Shown here: in pieces, positions 32,555-40,900 of the stretch
Numbering within the stretch: position 1 is the stretch's first letter
Layout of the letters: the number at the start of each line of letters is the position of its first letter
Source: Brevibacillus fulvus
GTDB lineage: Bacteria; Bacillota; Bacilli; Brevibacillales; Brevibacillaceae
DNA: 64,000 bases
Direction of reading: 5' to 3'
Assembly: GCF_016908525.1 (NCBI RefSeq)
Contig: NZ_JAFBEB010000003.1
Span: 248,001 to 312,000, forward strand
The notes under the pieces: model-generated
The model's database searches: none
What the model saw: the letters and a program-made list of their open reading frames with translations, nothing else
Told to the model about the DNA's origin: nothing
Position numbers and translations under genes: made by a program

Positions 32555-33751
32555 ATGACCAGAATCCTGGTTACACCCGAATTGCTGCACAATTTGTCAA
32601 AAGATTTTGAGCAGGCGGCCCATCAGTTAAATCAGGTGCGTGACCGGCTGCATGGAACGATGTCTTCGCTAAGTTGGGAAGTAAGACAGAAATTGAGCAT
32701 AGAGGAGAAGTGGAATGCAGCGCAAAGCGCGGCCTCGAGCATTTCAACGCAAAACCAGGCGTTTTCCCGCAGGCTGACACAATCAGCGGAGCTGTTTCAG
32801 ACACGTGACCAGGAAGGAGCAAAACTGCTGGGGAGTGCGGTGGCCGCTTCGCTGTTAAGAAGCATGGGGGCAACACCGCTTGGTTCTGCTGCCTTGCTGG
32901 CGGCCGGCAGTGTGGCGTTGACACAGTTGCCGCAGGAAAAATGGAAAGAAAAGCTGGCTGAACTGGGCAGGGCCGCGTTAACGCCGGCGGCAAAGATCGC
33001 CCTGTTCCGAACGATGCTGACGTTTACGCCGGGCAAAACACCAGGTGTCTATAATGTTTCCACCAAAGTGGCCGGGACCAAATTGGCTTCCCTTTATTAT
33101 CGCTATGTCGGCACGATGGCTAATCGCTACTTGCCGGCTGGCATCGCCAAAAAAGTGCCTAATACGCTCTCCGGTGTGGTCAAGCAAGTCGTAGGCTTGA
33201 AAGAAACGTTTAACCGCGCCTCCTCGGCCGGGATCTCCAATCATTTGCTGAAAAACGCCGTCAAAAAATTTCCGGTTGTCGGTGCGCTTATCGAAGGATT
33301 TGGCGCTGTTAAGTCGATCGGCACAGCAGTGGAAACGCATCAAGGGGAGACCCGGGAAGAATATTGGCGCAATGTGGCCCGCGACTCGGCGAGTTCTTTG
33401 AACCGTGCCTTTTGGCGTACCCTCGGCGGGTGGGCTGGCGGCGCAGCCGCTGTTGCCGTGACCTGGGAAACAGGACCGGGAGCAGTAGCGGCGGCGATTG
33501 GCGGCAGTTACGTCGGCACACAGCTGGGAGACCAGATTGCGGACTGGACGGACAATTTCGCCCGAAAAGGGGGAGAACTTGTCGGCAATCTGATTCCGGA
33601 CGCAATCGATAAGACAAAAGAGCTGGCCGCTAACGTTGGCAATACTTTCAAAGAAGCCGGCGATGCCATTAAGGATGGCGTACAGGAAATGGGCAAAAAG
33701 ATTGACCAAGGTCTGAAATCGTTAATCAAATTACCGGAGTTTTTTGGGTGA
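32555..33751 (+). CDS. Long WXG100-headed protein with Gly/Ala-rich tail, candidate type VII effector
   Basis: 398 residues. The first ~100 align by eye with the WXG100 protein encoded at 42207: both begin RIL(V/I)TP(E/D), and both have DRL followed by a turn Trp (W41 in SLSWEV; Val replaces the Gly of WXG). The rest is unlike any family I know. Hydrophobic Gly/Ala-rich stretches (about 95-125 and 290-325, with GGWAGGAAAVAV and GAVAAAIGGSYVG) look like glycine zippers, and an amphipathic tail has repeated K/D/E heptads. A membrane-acting secreted effector is possible (inference). A small membrane protein follows at once, as an immunity gene would. GGGGGGAA precedes ATG 32555. Confidence 0.7.
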   Translation: MTRILVTPELLHNLSKDFEQAAHQLNQVRDRLHGTMSSLSWEVRQKLSIEEKWNAAQSAASSISTQNQAFSRRLTQSAELFQTRDQEGAKLLGSAVAASLLRSMGATPLGSAALLAAGSVALTQLPQEKWKEKLAELGRAALTPAAKIALFRTMLTFTPGKTPGVYNVSTKVAGTKLASLYYRYVGTMANRYLPAGIAKKVPNTLSGVVKQVVGLKETFNRASSAGISNHLLKNAVKKFPVVGALIEGFGAVKSIGTAVETHQGETREEYWRNVARDSASSLNRAFWRTLGGWAGGAAAVAVTWETGPGAVAAAIGGSYVGTQLGDQIADWTDNFARKGGELVGNLIPDAIDKTKELAANVGNTFKEAGDAIKDGVQEMGKKIDQGLKSLIKLPEFFG

Positions 33752-33794
33752 CAGGCAGCGCGGCGCAGCAGTTCCGGGATAGTCGGAGGAAAAA

Positions 33795-34028
33795 ATGGAC
33801 ATTATTCAGCTGATATGGATATGCCTTGTATGGATCGCACGAATCTTTGTCTCAGTGTTTATTCTGTTTGGCTTGTTTTTGGCAATCTACGGGGCGGTCA
33901 GCGGCGAATACGGGATGGCGCTGATGTATTTTGCCGGCGCGGCAGGATTGTGCTGGGGTTTTAAAGCTTTTTTGGGTTTTAAGAAAAAAGAGGGAAAAGC
34001 GGCGGGAACCGTCCGCAAAAGAGGCTGA
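33795..34028 (+). CDS. Small two-helix membrane protein, possible immunity or accessory factor
   Basis: 77 residues starting MDIIQLIWICLVWIARIFVS, with two hydrophobic segments (about 4-35 and 42-60) and a strongly basic end FKKKEGKAAGTVRKRG. The ATG at 33795 follows GTCGGAGG. It lies 43 bases after the long WXG100-headed gene. In type VII loci small membrane proteins in this position are often immunity proteins to the effector before them; here that is inference from position and composition. Confidence 0.65.
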   Translation: MDIIQLIWICLVWIARIFVSVFILFGLFLAIYGAVSGEYGMALMYFAGAAGLCWGFKAFLGFKKKEGKAAGTVRKRG

Positions 34029-34056
34029 AGCGATCAATCAAAAAGGAGGCAAGCCG

Positions 34057-34122
34057 GTGAAATCCCATCGCGGCACCGGCGAACAGAACGATGGGCAAAG
34101 CGAATTACAGTTTATCGCTTGA
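34057..34122 (+). CDS. 21-residue ORF overlapping the next gene, perhaps translational coupling
   Basis: Starts GTG 34057 with a perfect AAGGAGG seven bases before it and reads MKSHRGTGEQNDGQSELQFIA. It runs into the first codons of the next gene, whose own ATG at 34091 has no ribosome site. Either it is a coupling leader or the next gene has suffered a frameshift near its start. Confidence 0.35.
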   Translation: MKSHRGTGEQNDGQSELQFIA

Positions 34123-34918
34123 AGAGCTTGTATTATGCTTGCATTTGCTTGGGCATACCGAGGCGGGGGCAGCGCTGATGCAAACGATTGTTGGCGAACT
34201 TCCGGAAAAAGAGCTGGAAACGAGACTGCTGGTAGCAGGCCATTCATTGATGGCAAGAGATTGGCTGGAGCTGATCGTCGATGAACAAGGTGCCCGTCAT
34301 CAGTTAACAGCGGAACTCGCCGAAGTTGTCGAAATTTTGGCAAAGGCCGATTTTTCCATTGGATTGCAGCAGTTTGACCAGGGACAGGAGAAAAAACTGG
34401 TGTTTCACGTGAAGGCCGACAAGTTCGTGGAGCACGACAGCAGCTTGGGCGTCGTGCAAAAAGTTTTCGTCCATGACCGCTATCAGTCGATGGTTGAGCA
34501 GGCGGTGGCGGCTTTCCAGCTGCAAGGATATGCCGAGACATCACTGCCGGAAACTGGGCTACCCTCCGACTTTTTGGACAATCTGGCAGCATTCCGGACG
34601 ATGGAAGCGGAACGGATTCAAACGATGTTGGAAGTATCGGGTGTTCCCGCGGCACTCGCGCAATTGCTGGCCGAAGATTTGCAGCGTCCCCGTCGTGTCA
34701 TCAACGTAATGCGAATTGATTATGACGAGCAACAAGGTCCTGTTTCCGATGCGGGTTTTTTCATGCTGGCCGGGAATACGCGCCTGTGGATCGTGCTGCA
34801 GGAAGGGACAGATGCAGAGATGAAGCTGCGGATCTGTTCCGGGTCGACCACAGCTTTTGCGGCCGAGCTGAAAAAACTGCTCGGGATCGACCGAACGCCA
34901 GAGATCAGGCCGGTCTAG
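34091..34918 (+). CDS. Type VII locus protein of unknown family (EspG-like size and position), copy 1
   Basis: 275 residues, soluble. It begins with a helical block LSLEELVLCLHLLGHTEAG and ends with a beta-hairpin plus helix, TRLWIVLQEGTDAEMKLRI and AELKKLLGI. The gene at 36711 has the same length and the same two end patterns, so they look like diverged paralogues. By size and pairing with secreted helical substrates they recall EspG chaperones of actinobacterial ESX systems, but I see no residue match that proves this. No ribosome site precedes ATG 34091; a 21-codon ORF with a perfect site overlaps it. Confidence 0.75.
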   Translation: MGKANYSLSLEELVLCLHLLGHTEAGAALMQTIVGELPEKELETRLLVAGHSLMARDWLELIVDEQGARHQLTAELAEVVEILAKADFSIGLQQFDQGQEKKLVFHVKADKFVEHDSSLGVVQKVFVHDRYQSMVEQAVAAFQLQGYAETSLPETGLPSDFLDNLAAFRTMEAERIQTMLEVSGVPAALAQLLAEDLQRPRRVINVMRIDYDEQQGPVSDAGFFMLAGNTRLWIVLQEGTDAEMKLRICSGSTTAFAAELKKLLGIDRTPEIRPV

Positions 34919-34971
34919 CCGGTTGCCGGCACTCGAGTGGGGAAACGTGCGGCCAACGAGGGGGAATACAG

Positions 34972-35724
34972 ATGAACTATCGGATTCAGGCAACGCAAAA
35001 AACACCTGCGCTGGTTATTTATGTACTTGATGTGAGCGGCTCCATGTGCCTTCCGATGGGCGACAAACGACGGATCGATGTCGTGATGGATTCATTGACG
35101 ACAGCGATCAGGCAGATGATTTTTCGTTCAACGAAAGGCAGCCGTCTTTCACCTCGTTACCGAATTGCCATGCTGGCATACAGCGACGAAGTGTATGATT
35201 TGCTGGATGGCATCAAAGGGATCGATGAAGTGGCAAGGCTGGGGCTTTTGCCCGAATTGAGTCCGCTGCGCCTGACAGACACGGCCAAGGCGTTTGCACA
35301 GGTGGAAAAATTGCTGCAGGAAGAACTGCCTTTTATGCAGGATTGTCCCGCTCCGCTGGTCTGTCATATGACCGATGGTGCCGCCACTGGCCAAGATCCG
35401 GAACCGATTGTCAAGCGAATCATGAATATGGCGGTTCCAGACGGCAATGTGCTGGTGGAGAACATTTTTATCTCCGATCAGATCTTGGCGGAGCCGGTTG
35501 CCGATCCGAAACGCTGGAGCGGCATACTGCCGGAGACAAAGCTGATCGACGAACATGCCGAAAAGCTGCGCAAGCTTTCTTCGCCAATCCCCGACAGTTA
35601 TTTGGAGATGATGCGGGAGTCCAGTTACAGCATCGAAAAAGGAGCGTTGATGATGCTGCCGGGAACAACACCGGAGTTGGTCTCACTCGGTTTTCAAATG
35701 TCAGCCGCTACTCCCGTTCGTTAG
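34972..35724 (+). CDS. vWA-domain protein, TerY-like
   Basis: 250 residues, a stand-alone von Willebrand factor A domain with an intact metal-ion adhesion site: D20-V-S22-G-S24 (LDVSGSM), Thr in LRLTDTAKA and Asp in HMTDGAATG. It has no signal peptide, so it acts in the cytoplasm. It resembles TerY-type vWA proteins, which pair with a PP2C phosphatase and a kinase; both partners are encoded nearby (35740 and 42573). GAGGGGGA precedes ATG 34972. A scaffold or phospho-dependent adaptor for the secretion machine is an inference. Confidence 0.88.
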   Translation: MNYRIQATQKTPALVIYVLDVSGSMCLPMGDKRRIDVVMDSLTTAIRQMIFRSTKGSRLSPRYRIAMLAYSDEVYDLLDGIKGIDEVARLGLLPELSPLRLTDTAKAFAQVEKLLQEELPFMQDCPAPLVCHMTDGAATGQDPEPIVKRIMNMAVPDGNVLVENIFISDQILAEPVADPKRWSGILPETKLIDEHAEKLRKLSSPIPDSYLEMMRESSYSIEKGALMMLPGTTPELVSLGFQMSAATPVR

Positions 35725-35739
35725 GAAAAGGGTGAAACG

Positions 35740-36714
35740 ATGCGTGACAAATATGTGTATGTCAAAGTGCGGCAGGATGAGGAAACACCGTTGCAAAGAC
35801 TGAAAGGGCCGTTTTACGGGCGGTTTGCCTATGCCAGAGCGGCGGAAACCAAGGCGCTCGGCGACAAAGGACAGGACTATTTGACGTTTGCGCAGACGGC
35901 CGATTCTTTCATATTTGCCATCTGTGACGGTGTCAGTCTCTCCTTTTACGGCGACTTGGCTGCCCGTTTCCTGGGAGACACTTTGCTGGACTGGCTCAGT
36001 TCGCCCGTATTGGAGCGAATCGTCGATCAACAAAAGCTGCGCAAAAATTTATACGAACATCTGCAAAAGCTGACCGTACCGGCCAGTCACTTTATCCGCA
36101 GCTACAATCTGCCTCCCACGGTCACCGGCTTGCTTCGGGACGTGCTGGAAGAGAAACGGGAACGGGGCAGCGAATCTACCTTTATATGCGGGCGGGTCGA
36201 CCTCCCGAGCAAAAAGTTTGCCGAAGGACGAATTATTCTCGCCTGGCATGGCGATTCCCGTTTGCGCATTTGGGAAGGAGAGCGTGAGAGGACGGCGATG
36301 TTGGGCAGCACCTTTTTAACTTCACAACGCTGGTCGACGCATCGCGGACCGATTGGCGGCATGCCTTCACTGTTTGTCGCCGGCTTGCAACCGGCTGCAA
36401 TCAGCAGATTGCTGGTTTATACGGATGGATTGGCGCAACTGGATGACAGGACGGGGCCGCCCGATGACCGGGAGTTGCAGCGGCTGATCGATGCGGCCGG
36501 ACAACAGACTTACAGCGATGACATTGCTCTGCTTGAACTGTCTTGGGGGGGAGCGCCAAAACAGCCCAAGTCTCAGCCCGTTCGCCTGTTATGGCCAGTG
36601 AGGCGCACCTTCAGGCAGGGGCTCTCCAAACTGCTGCATGGCTTGATTGGACTGACGGAAGCGATGTTGCATGCTTTGCATAGATTAGAGCGTTATTTGA
36701 GGAGGCTTCCATGA
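35740..36714 (+). CDS. PP2C-type protein phosphatase
   Basis: 324 residues. The PP2C metal and catalytic motifs appear in order: GDKGQDYL (about 42-48), AICDGVSLS (Asp about 66), AWHGDSRLRIW, LLVYTDGLAQL and YSDDIALLEL near residue 265. All metal-binding aspartates are kept, so it should be active on phospho-Ser/Thr. A basic, amphipathic tail (about 285-324) may bind membrane or the secretion complex. It lies 15 bases after the vWA gene, and its stop overlaps the next start by four bases (ATGA). Confidence 0.85.
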   Translation: MRDKYVYVKVRQDEETPLQRLKGPFYGRFAYARAAETKALGDKGQDYLTFAQTADSFIFAICDGVSLSFYGDLAARFLGDTLLDWLSSPVLERIVDQQKLRKNLYEHLQKLTVPASHFIRSYNLPPTVTGLLRDVLEEKRERGSESTFICGRVDLPSKKFAEGRIILAWHGDSRLRIWEGERERTAMLGSTFLTSQRWSTHRGPIGGMPSLFVAGLQPAAISRLLVYTDGLAQLDDRTGPPDDRELQRLIDAAGQQTYSDDIALLELSWGGAPKQPKSQPVRLLWPVRRTFRQGLSKLLHGLIGLTEAMLHALHRLERYLRRLP

Positions 36715-37544
36715 TTGATACACGGACTTCGCTGAAACTGAATGAGCAGGAGCTGTTTTTCCTGACCATGCTGTTGGGAGCCGATCAAGTGGTCGGTCTG
36801 GCTGATCCGTTTCCCGGTTTTCTTGTCGAAGAGATTGAGCAGGAATGGCACAAGTGCAAAACAGCGCTGATTCAAAAAGGTTACCTATACGAGGACGAAA
36901 GCGGACTTTTTATCGATGAAGCGGTGGACTCGCTCGTCCGCCCCTGTGCGGCGTCGCTGACTACGGCTCAATGCTATCTTTCCGCGCCCGCCCAGGCGGT
37001 GCCGCTTGAGTATTATGTGTATTTTGGTGAAACGTTGGCGGTGGAAAGCAGACGGGAAGAGTCCGGCTATCGGTTAGCCGCATTGGGTGATCCTTATCAG
37101 GTAATCGAGACCATTGCGGAGCGTTTTTCGCTGCAGCCGGTACCTGCAAGCAAAGCCGAGCCGATCGCTCTGCCGAATCTGTTTTTTCAGGGACTGCGTC
37201 ATTCGGCCCCCGAACGTTCCTTGACTGAATTGACCCAACTCCTGGAAGCATATTGCGCACCGAACGAAGCAGCCGATTTGGCCAGCAGCTTGCGAACTCC
37301 GACGGAGGAAGGGCAGGTTATTGTCATGGCTCGTCATCCTGTACGGCAAGAGTGGGAAATTGACGGGATCAGCTTTTTTAGCGGAGATCATCGATATTGG
37401 GTGATCCGCTTGGAAAAAAACGCCGGAGAAGATTGGGTGAAGCTGAGCCCTGTCTCGGGTGAGGAACTGAAAAGCCGGCTGCGCGCTGCGCTGCTTGAGC
37501 CGTTCGCTGCCAGGACCGAAAGCGGCGGGGGGCGTCGTGCATGA
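36711..37544 (+). CDS. Type VII locus protein of unknown family, copy 2
   Basis: 277 residues, soluble. It begins with the helical block LKLNEQELFFLTMLLGADQ and ends RYWVIRLEKNAGEDWVKLSP with a final helix ELKSRLRAALLEPF, echoing the protein encoded at 34091. Between lie a winged-helix-like segment (HKCKTALIQKGYLYED) and a beta-rich centre. The gene overlaps both neighbours by four bases (ATGA type), so it is translated with the PP2C and YukD-like proteins. It may be an EspG-like substrate chaperone or a docking factor, by position only. Confidence 0.75.
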   Translation: MIDTRTSLKLNEQELFFLTMLLGADQVVGLADPFPGFLVEEIEQEWHKCKTALIQKGYLYEDESGLFIDEAVDSLVRPCAASLTTAQCYLSAPAQAVPLEYYVYFGETLAVESRREESGYRLAALGDPYQVIETIAERFSLQPVPASKAEPIALPNLFFQGLRHSAPERSLTELTQLLEAYCAPNEAADLASSLRTPTEEGQVIVMARHPVRQEWEIDGISFFSGDHRYWVIRLEKNAGEDWVKLSPVSGEELKSRLRAALLEPFAARTESGGGRRA

Positions 37545-37942
37545 GAACGATTATCGCCACGATTGTGACCGGCCCCGATGAACGGGAATGGCTTGATATG
37601 GAACTGCCGGCAGAGATTCCGGTTGGCCGTATCGCCGTGTTAACCGCCGACGCCTTGCGCGGAGAAGTAAGCGATCTGGAAATGGTTCAGTTTTCTTTGG
37701 AGCAGAAGCGGGCGGAAGGAGAATGGCAGACGCTGGAGCAAGACAAATCTTTGGAACAGCAACTGGTTTGCGATGGCGCTTATTTGCGGGTTCAGCGCGG
37801 TTTTTCCACAGTGGACACAGGCAAGCCATTGAATGGCTGGCGCTCCTTGTTCGACACCGTGCGGCCGTTTGCGCTTGTTTCCAGCTTGCGGGATGAAGAC
37901 ACCGAGCCGCAGCCGGGTTACGTTTGGAAACTGTTGGAGTAA
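37541..37942 (+). CDS. YukD/EsaB-like ubiquitin-fold protein of the type VII system
   Basis: 133 residues. The N-terminal ~85 residues look like a beta-grasp fold: a first strand pair RTIIATIVTGPDEREWLDMELPAE, a helix VGRIAVLTADALRG and an end DGAYLRVQRG. This is the layout of YukD/EsaB, small proteins needed by Firmicute type VII systems. An extra ~45-residue tail (FDTVRPFALVSSLRDEDTEP) is longer than usual. It overlaps the preceding gene by four bases and precedes the ATPase gene by 27 bases, the standard yukD-yukB order. Confidence 0.75.
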   Translation: MRTIIATIVTGPDEREWLDMELPAEIPVGRIAVLTADALRGEVSDLEMVQFSLEQKRAEGEWQTLEQDKSLEQQLVCDGAYLRVQRGFSTVDTGKPLNGWRSLFDTVRPFALVSSLRDEDTEPQPGYVWKLLE

Positions 37943-37969
37943 TGGAAGGAGAATGGAGGGAGCTATGCC

Positions 37970-40900
37970 ATGAAGTCGGAGTTTTTTCAACGCTCACCGC
38001 GAATCAAGAAGCAGATCCCGCAAAAACTGATCGAAGTGCACTCCCCGCCCCCCCATCCCGTTTCCCCCAATTTTTCCGTCGTTTCGATCATCGTGCCGCT
38101 GATTATGACCGTCGTCACGATCAGTCTGTACATCTATATCAACACCAGCATGAGCAGATCGAGCAATCCTACCTATTTATATTTCCAAATGATTTCCATG
38201 GGAATGATGATGGTCTCCTATACCATTCCCTTCTTCGTTTACTTGTCCAACAAACGCGGCTACAAAAAGCAACTGCAGGAGCGCACAAAAGCGTATCGGG
38301 AACAACTGGAAAAGCATCGGGAGGAACTGAAGGCGTCCCGGGAGGAACAAAGGCAAATTTTACGGGAAATCGATCCGGACCCGCAGACATGCTTGCGCAA
38401 GATTGTCCAGCGGGACAGCTCGTTATGGGAGCGCTCGCCGCGCGATGAGGATTTTTTGTCGCTTCGCCTGGGGATCGGCGAGCGCTTGTCGAGCGTGGCC
38501 GTGAAAGTGCCGAAACGGATGGGATACGAACAGGAGCCTTTGCTGGATGAAGCGGAACAGCTGGCGCAAGAGTATGAAATGGTTCCGGACGTGCCGATTC
38601 ATCTGCCTTTGTTAAAAGCAAGGGTGGTAGGCATCGTCGGTCAACGGGCGGATGTATTGAATACGGTGCGGGCCATCGCTCTTCAGCTGGTCACCCATCA
38701 TTCACCCGATGAACTGAAGCTGGGCGCGTTTTTTCATTCGCAAGAAACGGAGCAGTGGAGCTGGCTGCGCTGGGTGCCGCATATTTGGAATGACGACAGG
38801 ACGATCCGCTACATGGCCAACCAGAAAGGACCTGCCCGTCAGTTGCTGGATACGCTGTATGCCGAATTGAATCGGCGGCGCATCAACAAAGGGGAACTAG
38901 GTGGCGATAAGCTGCAAATACCGAACTGGGTGTTTTTTTTGTCTGCCCCTCATTTGGTCGAGGATGAACCGATATTGCCGCTGCTGTTGAAGGACGCGGA
39001 GGCGGTGGGGGCGTGTACGGTTCTGCTGGCGGACAGCAAAGATTCGTTGCCGATGCATTGCAGCGTCATTGTCGAGGCTGGTTCCAACACGGCCAAACTG
39101 GTGGAAACGGAGGCGGTCAACCGACAGGAAGCGGGGGGGATTGAACATCATTTCACCCCCGATCAGGTGCCGTTGGAACTGGTTGATCAAGCGGCGCGCC
39201 AACTGGCTCCGCTTCGTCTGAAACGTTCGATGTCGTCCGAGTTGCCCAAGGTGCTGACGCTCTTGGACATGTTTGCGGTAAATCGGGTAGAGGAACTTGA
39301 TGTTCTCGACAAGTGGAAGAAAAACCGTTATCCGCAGACATTGCCTGTTCCTGTGGGCGTGAAGGCCGGCGGCAAACTGATGGTCTTGAACATCCACGAC
39401 AAAATCGAGCGAAAGGGCCATGGCCCACACGGCTTGATGGCGGGGACAACCGGTTCGGGGAAAAGTGAAGTGATTCAATCGATCGTTGCTTCTTTGGCGG
39501 TCCACTATCATCCGCATGAGCTGGCTTTTCTGCTGATCGATTACAAGGGAGGCGGAATGTCGAACACGTTTCACGACTTGCCGCATCTGGTCGGAGCGAT
39601 CACCAATCTGGAAGGCGGTCTGATTGAACGAGCCAAAGTATCGCTGCGGGCTGAACTGGTTCGGCGCCAGCGCATTTTCAATGAGGCCGGCAATTTGCAG
39701 CATATTGACGAGTATTATCAATCGCCGTGGCGGGAGCGGCATCCACTGCCGCACCTGATCATTATTATTGATGAATTTGCCCAGTTGAAAAAAGATCAGC
39801 CGGAGTTTATGAATGAGCTGATCTCCATAGCCGCGATCGGACGTACCCTTGGCGTTCATTTGCTGCTGGCAACGCAGAAACCGGGCGGCGTGGTCGATGA
39901 CAAGATTTGGAGCAACTCGCGGTTTCGCATCTGCTTGCGCGTTCAGGATGATGCGGACAGCAGGGAAATGTTGAAATTGCCGAATGCGGCCTGGATAACC
40001 ACGCCGGGCAGAGGATATTTGCAGGTCGGGAGCAACGAAGAGTTTGAATTGGTGCAATATGCGTGGAGCGGTGCCCCTTATCAACCCGACCGGGCGGCAC
40101 GGGAACGGCAGCTCAAGGTGGTTAAAGTTGAACTGAACGGCCAGCGCTCGGCATTCGCCATTAAAGGACAGGAACAGGCTGCGGAAACGACTGCCGGAGG
40201 GCAAAAGCAGCTGCAGGCGTTAATAGGGCATTTGTCCCGGCTGGCCAAGCAGGAAGGCATTGCGTCATTGCCGGGCCCATGGCTTCCGCCGCTGCCAACG
40301 ACGCTTTTTTTGGAGGACCTGTATGCCGCTGACGGTTCCGGCTGGAATGGCCGCGGCTGGCGGCATACAGAGCGCTGGCTGGAAGCGCCCGTCGGATTGG
40401 TTGACGATTTGGCCAATCAAAAGCAGGAGCCGCTGGTCATCTCGCTGGAGGAAGGTCATTTGCCGATCTACGGGATGCCGGGCACAGGAAAAACGACCTT
40501 TGTGCAAACATTGATCTTGTCTCTGGCGCTTCGCTACTCACCGAAAGATCTGCATATGTATGTGCTGGACTTTGGGCGGATGATGCGCGATTTTGCCAAG
40601 CTGCCCCATATCGGTTCGGTCATTCAGGATGACGAGCGGGACAAGGTGCAGCGCCTGTTCCGATTTTTGCTGCGTGAGCTGACCAGGCGAAGGGAACTTC
40701 TGGCCAACGTGGGCGCCAAGACGTTAACGGCTTACCGGCAGGCAACCGGCGATGAGATACCGGCAATTGTTGTCTGCATTGATGGCTACCTCAACTTCCG
40801 CAACGCTTATGAGCAAGAGAACATGCAGCTGGAGCAGCTGCTGAGAGAAGGCGGAAGCGTCGGCATTATATTTGTGGTAACGGCCAACCGGATTACCGAT

